Shown one piece after another: positions 45,880 through 56,596 of a stretch of DNA of 64,000 bases. The DNA lies in the NCBI GenBank assembly GCA_030052745.1, contig JANBVO010000072.1:39410-103409 (forward strand). Direction: 5' to 3'. Each line of letters starts with the position of its first letter. Positions within the stretch are counted from its first letter, which is position 1. A program made the position numbers and the translations under genes. This stretch comes from Pleurostoma richardsiae (taxonomy: Eukaryota > Ascomycota > Sordariomycetes > Calosphaeriales > Pleurostomataceae). The notes beneath the pieces were generated by a model that was not told the origin of the DNA, searched no databases, and was given only the letters and a program-made list of their open reading frames with translations.

Positions 45880-46987
45880 GGCAGAAGGCGGGGCTCCTGG
45901 ACTTGTAGGAAAGACGACGTCAATGTGGACAAGAGTCGACGGGATAGTCCGCTGCTTGGGGAGGAATGACCCGTTATGCGAAGAGGCGCATGCGAGGAAT
46001 GTCGAGCGGTTATAGATATCGACCGTGGAGGTACAGCATGTCTCGCCGGGGGGAGGGATCGTATGAGCCGTACAGTCGGTGGCTGAGTGAGGGACAACAA
46101 CCTTCAGCGCAGGCGGGCAGCTTGTGAATGAGGCAACAGGCCGTTGTCCCGCGCCAGAGCTAAATCACCAGCGGTAGATCTACCTGGAGCACCCCCTAAA
46201 CCGGCCCTGTGGTGCCGTAGCTCTACTTGCTCCGGATGCATCAACCCCGCGTCCACGCAGCACTCGGGACGGGCTGTCGTCATCTGCACATGCTTAAAAC
46301 TGTACCACGCGGAGCCCACGCAATGTCAGGAGAAGACCGCCAGGCAGCTTTTCAAGGCGAACATTCAGGACGCTGCTTGAAGTGACGTTAGATCTACCAT
46401 TTGTTTTGTTTTCCTCTTAAGATTTTCGAACTTCGGTTATCTATCCGAACAATCTACACGTGTACCTGTACCCAAATAGACAAGAGGAGAGAGTGGAAAT
46501 CATGAGATACTACTAGTGTACGTATAGTGCCGCCAGCGACACATCGAGAGAGCCAAGAGCGGAGGTTCCGTGCCATCATTGCTTTGCTTCGTCACTTCTG
46601 CCTGCATCTGGTCTATGGGCACACGTATGTTCCTCCCTTCTGAGATCGCATTCGTCTTCTTGTCGTAAATCTAATTCACCCTGGCCATATATGGGAGACC
46701 ACAGCAAGAATTGTTGCATGCTTCTTCCGACGCGCGTCTTGTCTAACTGCCTAAACCTCTTGCCTCGAGGACCAGCCGTCGTAACCTGCTTGCCAACACG
46801 GCTTTCTGGTCCCCCCATCTGGCTTTCATAACATGGCTCGAGTATGGAGCAGTGGGCAGTATATAGCCAACCGACCGTGTCGCCGTTCATCATGGGTCTT
46901 CCGTAGAAGCATCAGAGAAGAACCAAGCCAGCAGTCCTCTGCCGCGACGGGCTCCCTAACCGGATTCCACCTCTTTCGTTGACCTGT
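45880..46987. other. Spacer between MSO1 and GYP7
   Basis: This 1.1 kb stretch should contain the GYP7 promoter and the MSO1 3' UTR. Short frames at 46104-46380 and 46576-46893 look like chance; I see no RNA gene. Confidence 0.5.
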
Positions 46988-47893
46988 TCATCGCATCCTC
47001 GGTCCACTAGGCAGGCCTCCCATCCTCCTAGGCCCGCTGGGAAGACCACCTGCTCTGCTACCACCACTACCACTACTGCCTCCTCCGTATTCTGCTTCAT
47101 TCGTAGCCCAAGGTGAGTTCGCGGCGACGAATGGCCTCTCATTGCCACCTCCCCCTTGGGCCCCATCGTACATGCCGCCCGGTGCGAACCGGTCCTCATA
47201 GCTATCCGCGCCGCCACCGTAGCCACCTCTACTGCTTTGCGGCTGTTGCTGCTGTGGAGGCTGGAACGGCGCCGACTGCGCCGGGCTTGTCGTCCTCGCC
47301 CCACCCCACAACCTCTGCTTCAGCCTGTCCTGCGCCGAGCCACCGCCCGGCGGCGGCGTGCTGCTGCTGCTGTTCTCCCGCCCGTACGCCTGCTGGTAGC
47401 TGCCGGCCCGCTGGCTCGGCAGCGGCCTCGCCTGTATGTCGTCCCTCGCGTCGCCTCCCCGATTTGCGAACGGGTTCCTACTCGACTGCTGCTGCTGGTA
47501 GTCCCCTCCCCCGCGCATCGGCGGCGGTGCCCCCCGGCCCTGGCGCAGCGACTGCGCGTCCTGCCGCTGGCCGACGGGGCTGTTGTCCCACAGGGAGCTC
47601 AGGCCGCCGGCACCGGCACCGCCGCCGGGCCCGCTGTTGACGAGCCCGCCGTAGCGGGAGCCGACCTGGGAGTGGCTGGCGTAGACAGGGGCCACGGGCG
47701 GGGGCGCCTTGGGGTCCGGGGGCAGCCAGGGCGGGAAGGGGCGGCCCTTCTCGGTGTAGTAGGCGCGCAGCACGCGGCACACGTGGGTGTCGTCCTCGGT
47801 GTCGCCGTCGGCCTCGCTGGCGAGGAGGGTGCTGCGCAGGTTGGAGATGCGGCTGGTGGTGGTGGTGAGGAGCGAGGAGTACCACGATGTCAT
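46988..47893 (-). CDS. MSO1: Mso1-type Sec1-binding exocytosis protein
   Basis: Mso1 binds Sec1 and the Sec4 GTPase at exocytic sites and helps SNARE assembly. A single 301-codon frame begins MTSWYSSLLTTTTSRISNLR, the conserved N-terminal Sec1-binding/amphipathic segment, continuing with SEADGDTEDDTHVCRVLRAYY and EKGRPFPPWLPPDPKAP. The rest is a long Gly/Gln/Ser/Pro-rich disordered tail, typical of filamentous-fungal homologues, which are longer than yeast Mso1 (210 residues). It ends in a near-perfect tandem repeat of GGLPSGPR with RM. No intron is needed. The next gene upstream, MAK16, lies on the same strand. Confidence 0.9.
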   Translation of the reverse strand: MTSWYSSLLTTTTSRISNLRSTLLASEADGDTEDDTHVCRVLRAYYTEKGRPFPPWLPPDPKAPPPVAPVYASHSQVGSRYGGLVNSGPGGGAGAGGLSSLWDNSPVGQRQDAQSLRQGRGAPPPMRGGGDYQQQQSSRNPFANRGGDARDDIQARPLPSQRAGSYQQAYGRENSSSSTPPPGGGSAQDRLKQRLWGGARTTSPAQSAPFQPPQQQQPQSSRGGYGGGADSYEDRFAPGGMYDGAQGGGGNERPFVAANSPWATNEAEYGGGSSGSGGSRAGGLPSGPRRMGGLPSGPRMR

Positions 47894-48477
47894 GATGGGC
47901 GGGAGGGCGGGTCGGTGAGGGATGGAAGGGGTGGAGTTGGAGGTCTTGTGTGACCTCGTCTGCGCGGGGCAGGAGGGAATAAGGAAACGGGGATCCTTTT
48001 TGTTCCTTTCTGTGCTGGAAGTGCGAAAATGCTCCTTTTATAGTGGAACCAGTTCTCGAGGTTCGTGTGGGCGGTTCGGCGTAAGGAATTGTGAAGTTGG
48101 AGGGTGGAAGGAGAAGCCTGGCGCTTGGCCTCGTGCTTGGAATTCAACGTTTCATCGAAACTAATGGGTTTCCAAAGCATCCACCACCGCCTCAAGCGCC
48201 TGACGACGAGACGGAAAATTGGGGAATATTCACGTAAAAAAGGAGATGCACACATAATATTCGAGCAACTTTCACATTTCTCTATTGTGCTTTTATCTCG
48301 AGTATAGCTACTCCATTGCCATGCTTGTTCGTAGAGTCAGCACGGCATGTGATGGTATCAATAGATGAACCTGATCATAAAGGCGCTGGGCTGCCTCCAG
48401 CATGAGATGTAGAACCGTTCCCAATGTTCCCTGACCAAAGACAAGCAGATCATCCGTGCAAAACAAAACAACGCCTT
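47894..48477. other. Spacer between MAK16 and MSO1
   Basis: A 584-bp tandem spacer on the minus strand, presumably the MAK16 3' UTR and the MSO1 promoter. No other feature is visible. Confidence 0.5.
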
Positions 48478-49531
48478 TTAGAATGCCAAAAGCTTCTCTC
48501 TCGTGCTCTCCTCTTCAATCTCGCGCTCTCTCTTCTTCCGTGCCTTCATCCGCACCACACGCCCTCTCTTCCGCTTATCGCCGGCAGCAGTCTTGCCCTT
48601 CGTCTTCTTCGTCTCCTCTTCGCTGTCTCCCTCGTCCGACTCGGACTCGTCATCCTCATCGTCATCATCCGCATCGCTGCCAAGCCAGTCTTCGATGTCG
48701 CCGAGCTCGTCCTCGCTCTCATCGAAGTCACTGACGTACTCAACGTTGCCATCCGCCTCCTCTTCTTCCTCGTCCTCGAATTCCTCCTCTAGTTCCTCCT
48801 CGTCTTCATCAATGCCCTCGTCCATGTCCTTGTCGCGGACACCCTCTCCCTCCTTCTCCAGGCTTCTGAGAACCTTCTTCCACACCGCCTCCGAAACGTT
48901 CAGCGGCTCCGCCCCGTATGCTCCTTGGCGCAGACGCTCAATCAGCTCGCGCTCGATCGTCCTCTCGAGCTTCGCCGCCGCCTCCGCCTTCCGCTCTCTC
49001 GTCTCCTCCCGGCGCCTGATCTTGGGCGCCAGCTTGGGCACCAGCTTCTCGCCCATGCGCTCCTCCTCCGCCGCGATCTTGCGCATGCGGATCTGGACCT
49101 GCGTCAGGCGGGTCAGACGCTGCTTGGCCTTATGGACGAGGAACTTGGGCCAGTATGCCAGCTTCTCGTCGATCTGCTGGAGCGCCTTCTGGTAGTTGGC
49201 TGAGAGTTTTATTCGCTCCCACAGTCGGGACGGCAGGTGCGCCCGCTCGATGGTCTTGATGTAGAGGTAGAGGACCTGCTTGGTCGGGTGCTGCCTGACG
49301 GTCGCGTAGCGGGAGTTGGCGAGCGGGCAGCTCTGCCGGTTGCAGAGGCCTGTGACATTGTACTCGTTGCGGCAGAAGTTGGACTTCTCTTTGGCGGGTG
49401 TCCTAAGCAGCGGATATTAGCATCTTGTCTTATTGCGAGGACGAATCCAGACCGGGTTCAATGGGTACGGACTTGAGCTTGAACGAGCAAAACTGCTGAT
49501 TGATAATATCCCAGACGACCTGATCAGACAT
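48478..49531 (-). CDS. MAK16: Ribosome biogenesis protein Mak16
   Basis: Mak16 is a nucleolar factor needed for 60S subunit assembly, working with Rpf1. Minus-strand exons 49531-49473 and 49402-48478 give 327 residues. The intron (49403-49472) uses a GTCCGT donor and TTAG acceptor and joins the conserved FKLK to [18 protein letters not shown]. The N-terminus [20 protein letters not shown] and the [15 protein letters not shown] stretch with conserved Cys residues are diagnostic. The C-terminal third is extremely acidic (runs of Asp and Glu, 48650-48840) and ends with a basic [17 protein letters not shown] block. It diverges from the MnmE-type gene with a 355-bp shared spacer. Confidence 0.95.
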
Positions 49532-49886
49532 CTTGTCCTACGACGCCTGCAGCGAGGCGTGCGGCAGAATCTGGGACGGATTTCGCTGTGGTGGGCAGTT
49601 CGACACCGATATGCACAGAACTGCCTTCCACCTTTTCAACTCTGCGAGGGGCGATTGCTTGCACCCAAAAAGTTCAGAAAATTTTAGCGGGTCCCCATGG
49701 TTGGTGTCCCGCTAGCCAACGAGGACCCCGGCGAGGTCAGCATACTGTCCGGCTTTAAGTTCTTCCGATGCCGGTTCCGTCTCCCATCATCTCAACGCCC
49801 GGGACAAGGCTCACTTACTGCTTTGTGACCCTCATTTCCTTATTTTTCTGCGGCAGAGTTGCAGGTGGGAGATCAAGGTGTAGTCA
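49532..49886. promoter_or_regulatory. Divergent promoter region of MAK16 and the MnmE-type gene
   Basis: This compact 355-bp spacer between head-to-head genes links ribosome assembly and mitochondrial tRNA modification. I see no other feature. Confidence 0.5.
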
Positions 49887-51724
49887 ATGTTTCGGCATGC
49901 TGGAAGGCTCAGGGTCAGTGTTTGCGCCGGGTTGCCTCGGCTGCCTCGGCCGTCTCTTTCCAGGCGCTTGTCTTACAGGATAGGTTGCCATGCAGCCGCT
50001 ACTCATTCAAAGAGAGGTAGTTGGCTTCTCCAGCCAATTCCGCCGTTGGGACAGTGCAGAGCCCTGAGCACATGGACCGCGCGCGAGGATACAATCTATG
50101 CCTTGTCTTCTGCGCAGGGCAAAGCTGGCATTGCTGTGATTCGGGTTTCTGGCTCAGCCTGCCTAGATGTGAGCGCGATGATCTTCAGTGATCCTTCAGA
50201 CCATCTTGATTAACGTCAGCCAGGTATATCAGGGTCTATGCCCCACAAAATCGGTCCCGAAGCCTCGCTATGCCGGAGTGAGGACCTTGTTCCATCCAGA
50301 GAAGGCGGCTGCCACCAACGTGCTGGATTCAAATGCATTAGTGCTCTATTTCCCTGGTCCCAAGACAGTGACAGGGGAAGACGTGCTCGAATTTCATGTT
50401 CATGGCGGGCCTGCTACTGTTAAGGCTGTGCTGGCGGCCATTTCGAAATGTCATTCCAGCACTTCAGTTCGCTATGCAGAACCGGGCGAGTTCACAAAGC
50501 GGGCCTTCCTCAACGACCGTCTCGATCTTGCACAGGTAGAGTCGCTAGGAGACATACTCGACGCGGAAACTGAGCAGCAGCGCCGCGCTGCGGTGCGTGG
50601 CAGTTCTGGAATCCTTGGCAAGACTTACGACAGCTGGCGAGAACAGCTCCTACTAGCTCGCGGGGAGATCGAGGCTTTAATTGACTTCTCCGAGGACCAG
50701 CACTTTGACGAATCACCTACGGAGCTTCTGGGGAACGTGACGAGGCTTGTTCGGGACATGCTGGAATCCATTGCTCTGCACGAGCTAGCCAGCCAGAGAA
50801 CTGAGCTACTACGAAACGGTATCAGAATAGCCCTGCTTGGGCCTCCCAATGTCGGAAAGAGCTCACTCATGAATCTTGTTATCGGCCGGGAAGCATCCAT
50901 TGTCTCCAGAGAAGCTGGCACGACGAGGGATATCATCGAGGCCAGCCTGGACATCAGGGGCTATCTGTGCACTTTCGCAGACACAGCCGGGTTCCGCACC
51001 CGGGCGGACGCTGGAACTGGGCCTATCGGAGCAATTGAGGAAGAAGGCATACGAAGAGCAAGGCAGAAAGCCTTGGATTCGGATATTGTCATCGCTCTCA
51101 CGTCCATTGAGCCAAATGGGACCGGAGCGTACAAGATCAATTATGACCTTGAGGCACTCCAGCTAGCGGCACATGCCGAGACATGTCTCATCGTCGTCAA
51201 CAAATGCGATGCAGTGACCGGGTCCGAGTTCGACACCTTACTCGCCGATTTCAAAGCCTCCGTATTAAATAAGATACAGGGGCTGACGGAGGCTCAGCTG
51301 CTGACTATCTCGTGCAAGGAGGCTGAGAGCCCCTCCGCACGGCTGAAGGATCGAGGCGGCATACAAGCGCTGATTCAGAACCTTACGATGTCATTTGAGA
51401 CCATGACGTCGATGCCAGCTCAGTTTCAGGACTTGCTGGGCGGGACTGAGAGGCAAAGACAGTTGCTGGCTCGCTGCCGTCGGCACTTGGAGGACTTCAT
51501 GGCTGAAGCCGAGCCGGGCGAGGAAGCGGACGAGCCCGACATCGTCTTGGCTGCGGAGCACCTGCGCTACGCAGCAAACGCTCTTGCCAAGATTATCGGC
51601 CGCGGAGATTCCGGCGACGTCGAGGAGGTTCTCGGCGTCATCTTTGAGAAGTAAGTCGATGCTTCATCCAGCACCTAGCGTGCAAGTAACTAAATTGAGA
51701 CGCAGATTCTGTGTAGGAAAATGA
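49887..51724 (+). CDS. MSS1: Mitochondrial tRNA modification GTPase (MnmE/Mss1/GTPBP3)
   Basis: MnmE-type GTPases, with MnmG/Mto1, install 5-(carboxy/tauri)methylaminomethyl groups on wobble uridine of mitochondrial tRNAs. Exons 49887-50168, 50224-51650 and 51706-51724 give 575 residues. The first ~60 residues are Arg/Ser-rich with few acids, a mitochondrial targeting sequence. The folate-binding N-domain starts at DTIYALSSAQGKAGIAVIR. The G domain shows G1 GPPNVGKSS (about residue 300), G2 GTTRD, G3 DTAGF and G4 NKCD. The last intron (51651-51705, GTAAGT donor, CGCAG acceptor) leads to a 19-nt exon encoding F-C-V-G-K and stop. That is the conserved C-terminal Cys motif; reading through the intron would lose it. 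Confidence 0.94.
51706..51724 (+). other. 19-nt terminal coding exon of the MnmE-type gene
   Basis: This small exon supplies the last base of a Lys codon and then F-C-V-G-K and a TGA stop. It matches the invariant FC(I/V)GK end of MnmE proteins, whose Cys is functionally important in bacteria. The acceptor is CGCAG. Confidence 0.88.
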
Positions 51725-52136
51725 TTAAGGACTAGACATTCTGTGTGATCTCTTCTATCAAAAACAAGGACCGACAATTTCCTCCGATGTTCCCGTCTAT
51801 AACAAAAGAGATCCGTCTAATTCCCGTTGCTCCCATCTCCATCGTTGCTGAAAAGTGCAGTCCAATCGTCAGGTGGAAAAGGTCGCGGAGCCAATACTAA
51901 TACAAGACCAGCCATCTCCGCCAGATCCGGATGGCCAGAGAGTCGAAGGAGACTGGTGCATGGTCACAAAATCGCTCATCCGCCTCTAATACCGGTCGTG
52001 CCGGGTGGTCACAACCACCACAAAGACGACCTCGTGACAACATTATTCGTACAATAGTTGAAACATGGGGCCACTGCAGGAGCAGCGGCGGCCCAAAGCG
52101 CATGCCGAGGCGATGCTGGCCCCGCGAAGCAGCAAG
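51725..52136. other. Convergent spacer between the MnmE-type gene and the 59-aa gene
   Basis: A 412-bp stretch with no visible feature beyond probable 3' UTRs. Confidence 0.45.
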
Positions 52137-52379
52137 TTACTGGCTGAAGAGAAGGCTCTGCTTGTCGCCATCTTCCTCGTCGTCGCCCTTGTCGCCCCTG
52201 GGAGACAGGTTAGCACGATGTTTTGGAGTTGGGTATTGAATTGGGGTTGAGGGAGCATACTTGTTGTAGCCGCTGCGGCCCTGGTCCTTGGTGCCGTCGT
52301 CCTCGTCCGGCTTGTTGTTGTATCCGCTGCGTCCGAAGTGGACGGGGAACTGGAGAGTGAAGTCGGTAGTGGCAGCCAT
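52137..52379 (-). CDS. Small 59-residue protein with a tandem GRSGYN motif (hypothetical)
   Basis: I recognise no named family. Minus-strand exons 52379-52261 and 52197-52137 give 59 residues. The 63-bp intron (52198-52260) has a GTATGC donor, GTGCTAAC branch and CCCAG acceptor, and phase is kept. The protein begins MAATTDFTLQFPVHFGRSGYNNK and contains two tandem units of about 19 residues. Each starts G-R-S-G-Y-N and continues with acidic and Lys/Gly-rich sequence, the second ending in KQSLLFSQ. It is hydrophilic, without signal peptide or membrane helix. The strong splice signals and the repeat argue for a real gene. The region upstream (to about 52530) may be its promoter. Confidence 0.6.
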   Translation of the reverse strand: MAATTDFTLQFPVHFGRSGYNNKPDEDDGTKDQGRSGYNKYAPSTPIQYPTPKHRANLSPRGDKGDDEEDGDKQSLLFSQ

Positions 52380-53488
52380 TGCGAGGGTTTGGGAGTTGCG
52401 AAGTTGAGGCTTCGTTGTGAATCGAAGAGAGAGTTGTGACTGAAGTGGGTTTGAGACTTGGGGCTTTGTTGTTTGCTGTGGTGATGATGAGAATCTCTCG
52501 TCGCTGACCTGGGGATTGCAAGGGGCTTTATATAGACAGATGTTCCAAGATTCTGAGGTCATAACCTTTCCGCCTGGAGGAGGAAGAGGAGGATGTACTT
52601 CGCTTGCGCAGTTCGAGCTGCTGTTCTGACAAGGCGAGGTCGGTGAGCGCAAAGCCCCCATAGCCCCCAAGGTTGCGGATGACATAAGGATTCTGTGGTC
52701 ATAGTCAAGCCTCGCAGACAAAGTTGCGACCGAATCCTCCTCCGGTTGGACAGGATCTGGCGCAAGAACGATAACAGGAGGGCGCAGTGGTCGCCGAGAC
52801 GTGACAGAGCGGCCCCCCCTTCCCACCGTGTGAAGCACGGGGGGTGCATGCGGCCACGGCCTTGCAGGTGTGTCTGCTTTCGCACCCAGTTACGTGGACT
52901 CGGGGATCCCTGCCACTGGCCCTGCTTCGCTAGCCTGGCCTAGATAGGGAATGCGTGCCTTGGCCCGCGCAGTGGTTACACGAGGTGGCCGCGCAGGGCC
53001 GCGCAGGCAGTCCCGGCGCCCAGGCTCCGGCGATTTGGCCGAGATGCATGGAACCTCTAGAAGGTGTGGAACGCTCACCCAGGACTTGGCCGGAGTCTAT
53101 TTTGGGGGCTGAAATAGGGCCTGGCAGGATTCCCACGAATGATCGCCGTCCAGGTAGGGCTGAGCTGGTGCTAAGCGCCGTCCCAGTGGTACAGGACGCA
53201 TCCTCGACGGCTCCTGATTCGCGATTCTCCTAGAGGACCTACACTACATGCAGGTAGGAAGCGTTCGCCTAGTTTGGGTCTCTTGTTGCTGACACAGCTC
53301 GGTGTGGCTCGTCACTCACTCACTGTCACCCATAATACGGCTAATGCCCGAATAGCACGGCACGGCACGGCACAGCCAGCAGTGCGTGCTTCTTTTTGCG
53401 AATCTCACGCCGGGCATGTCCTGCCTCGGTCGGCACGCACTTTAGTAATACAGTATTATCTAAGCCGGCATGACACACCCGGACACGC

Positions 53489-53502
53489 AGAGAGAGAGAG
53501 AG
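53489..53502. repeat. (AG)7 microsatellite
   Basis: Seven AG units lie in the gene-poor region, followed by degenerate AGAC units. Confidence 0.85.
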
Positions 53503-53899
53503 ACAGAGACAGACTCACACCGGCAGGCAACAACAGGAGGGCGCGTATTATGTCAACATGGCTCTCCCGTTTCCTGTTTCCTCCTCTCGGCCGTCGATCT
53601 GCTGCAGGTGAGCCGAGTCATCGCGACCATGTGCCTCCATGTGCCTGCATTGCGGATCCGAGTCTCCCGTAGTCCGGCGCAGTAGCAGTGGGAGTCGGAG
53701 TCCGCGTGTCCAACTAACGCCAAGTACTTTCTGCTTACTTGACCTTCCATCGACTACGACTACGGAGTAGAACCTGATCGTGATCGCGGGAATAGTCCTG
53801 GAGTGATTGACGATGCGCGGGTTAGCATTTACCTTTTTGATACTAATCAATCTGTAACCACTACCTCTTTACCCGGACGACGCTATCACCCATTCTACC

Positions 53900-54203
53900 A
53901 TGCCTCCTTGCAACCACCAGCGCCTGTCTTCGGCCGCCCCTAGCTCCAAAACGGTCTCCGACACCGATGCTGGCGATCGCGCAATGCTTCCACAACGACA
54001 ACTCGTCCGCAGCCTTTCATCTCGCGAAACGACATCTCTTCGAGTTGTTCTCTCCGGCCGGCAATGGCAGCCTCGCGTTACTCAGCGCAATGCTTGGCCT
54101 AGATCGGACAGATCAACTCATACGATTCTTGCATCATCCCCTCCATCGCCATCCCCAGATGTGTCCCCGAAGGGGGACAGTTGGCCACGTTTACTGCCCC
54201 TGA
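53900..54203 (+). pseudogene. Possible decayed coding fragment
   Basis: An ATG frame at 53900 starts with a protein-like N-terminus (MPPCNHQRLSSAAPSS). From about 53967 the protein-like composition shifts to a second frame (NSSAAFHLAKRHLFELFSP, then LLSAMLGLDRTDQLIRFL). This could be a gene fragment with a frameshift, or chance. I recognise no family, and no splice junction reconciles the frames convincingly. Confidence 0.2.
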
Positions 54204-56580
54204 AGGGTGATGAAGGGTTCGTCTCATGTGTGTCGTATCATGACTCCCTACTGCATGCACAGAACCAGGCAGGCCATAGAAACGTGCTGCAGTGTACCAT
54301 CCCGTCCTAGTTGTGCAGCACTTGGGTCACCCTAGAATTGGCCCATTCGCCCTTTGGGCTGCTGCCCGGGTCCTGGCCTGTAACGTTGACCCTGCGGCTC
54401 TGTTACGGCCTGGTGAGACGGGTATATGCTGATCGACGTATGGTTCGGCCAGTCCCAGAATCACCATCCCCTATGGCCAACCGAGACATGCAGGTCTAAT
54501 GCCGCAGATTGCTGCTACGGGAGGTAGGAGGAGAAGATGCCTTCCCAAGACAGAACACGAACCTCCAACGTCCAGAATAGGCATCACGTAGAAGTTGTCA
54601 CTGAATCCCGCCGATCCGCCTCGTACAGCCATCATGGCTTCCTGGGATGGAGTCACAGTCAGGACTGCATGCAACATTACTCTTCCGAATCCTGCATGTG
54701 TCTCGGATGCCGGTTCCGATCCTCGACACCTTCTCTGCCTGTTCTTGCAGGAGCACCAAGATGACAGACCCAGGAATGTGAGTTTGACGTCTTGGCATCT
54801 CGGGGCGATCGCAGCCGTTTGAAGCCCCTTACTCATAGGTACTCGTAGTAAGGGCGACCAGAAGCTTGGATCAACAGCCTCTCTCTCCCGCTCCAGGCTT
54901 GCCCAGGCGGATCCCCTTTCCGAGAAAGCGCACGTTACTTACCGGCGCTGAGGATCTCACTGTGGCCAAGCTTTCCAGGCCCCTGCTCGCTTTGCCGCGT
55001 CCCCAAGTCCCCTAGAAGTTAAAGTGCAAAAATAGAGCACAAGCCACGAGCTGCTGCGCACTGCCACTCCTGCCTAAACGCTCGAGATAATTACGGAAAG
55101 ATGCAACGCTGGAGGCTGAACTCACCGCTGAAGCTCAATTCGCTGCTCTTCTATCACTCGAGTCTGTACGAAGTAATCCCGTAACCATCGTCGTCTCTTC
55201 GTGTCTTCAGCGACTGCGTTGACACTGAACCTGATTAATCCGGGCTTCCACAAACAGCGACGGATTCAACCGCTTCAGGTGCCTCGTAAGCTCGACCCTA
55301 TCAGAAAGCAGCCGTGAACCTCAGATCTTATCCGACACTTGCCTGCCGGCGCAAATGTTTGCCTCGTCGGCCACGGCCTTGGGCAGGGAAGAAGTACACA
55401 CGACAACGGTAACGGGCTCCTGGAGTGTCCAATTGCGATACTCGGCCGGCCTCCTGAATCTCGCTTTGGACGGTTCTTGCTTACGCCTTTTCTGACAAAC
55501 AACGTGTCTTCTGTATGCTGGGTCCCGGACGGCCTCCTTCTGCTTAGGGCTGTGTCTGGACACCGGTTCCGCTCTTCCTCGCCGCCATTACTAAGGCAGA
55601 GGCGAGGGCGCAGCCTTCAGCGGCCGGAGCTAGCCCCCAAACCTACCAGTTTCTGAAGCTATTCCCAACTGTGACCCGTGACACCCCGTCGCGCCGCACG
55701 CCGTCCACCCGCTTCGCGGCGGTCAACGTCGGGCCTCGACCGCTGACCGGCCTTGGCGCGCCTCGTAACGGGATCACGCTCCCGCTTTGGAACCCTACCG
55801 CCGGGACAGCACCTTTGGGGGCCCAAACCATGCAGCCCTGGTGATCACGCCGTGGGGAGCATTCCGAAAAGGGGAAAAGTTTCCAGACCGCACACCGAAC
55901 GTGGCGTCTGAGATGTGATATGATCGATCACGTCGAATGCGAATGGACCTCGAACTTTCCATTTGCTTTCTGCCGCCGGTCCTCCCCTTTGGACACCGTC
56001 GGTATCGTTTCCGGAGTGATGCACCACCCTGACGGGATACCTCTGCGGCGCGGCTTACTCACGGGATCGAGCACCATCGATCGCAATCTACGTCGGCCAA
56101 CTCGTGAAAGTCGGCCAAGGACACGGCCAAGCCCAGATCGTCTCCGCGCCAAGTCTGACAATCGGGGTCCCCCGCGACCTCGGCGGCGGTGCTGGACCAC
56201 TCCTCTGGAGTCATCTAGGTGCTGACACCCTTAGTGTTGTCGACACGCTCCTGAGGCATTGATTCGTCCTCAAAAGAGCCGCCGACTTCGAATTCACGTT
56301 CTGTGCGTCCTGCATCTGCATCCCGACTGCGGAAGCGGGCAGCGCGCCCCGTCTTCATCATTTCCTCGCGTGCGGCGGCGCGGATGTTCAAGATAGGAAA
56401 GCAGGCACTGCATCACATCTTCTCTTCTATTTAACTTGAAACGAGCTGCCTCTTCTGTCGACGAGCCCGGCCTCGGTAGGGCACCCGGCTAATCTCGAGG
56501 TGCATGCCGTTTCTCTGATATCTCATCTCCACCGAGCGACTTCGCCGGCGCCGTGCTTTGCTGTAGGTTTCGCCGGAAAC

Positions 56581-56596
56581 TTTTTTTTTTTTTTTT
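56581..56596. repeat. Poly-T run (16 nt)
   Basis: Sixteen T in a row lie in the gene-poor region. No adjacent target-site duplication or element body identifies it as a retroelement tail. Confidence 0.85.

Noticed and set aside
49430-49470. tRNA-like GGGTTCAAT stretch
   Set aside because: It falls inside the MAK16 intron, and no cloverleaf arms can be drawn around it. I found no convincing tRNA in the window.
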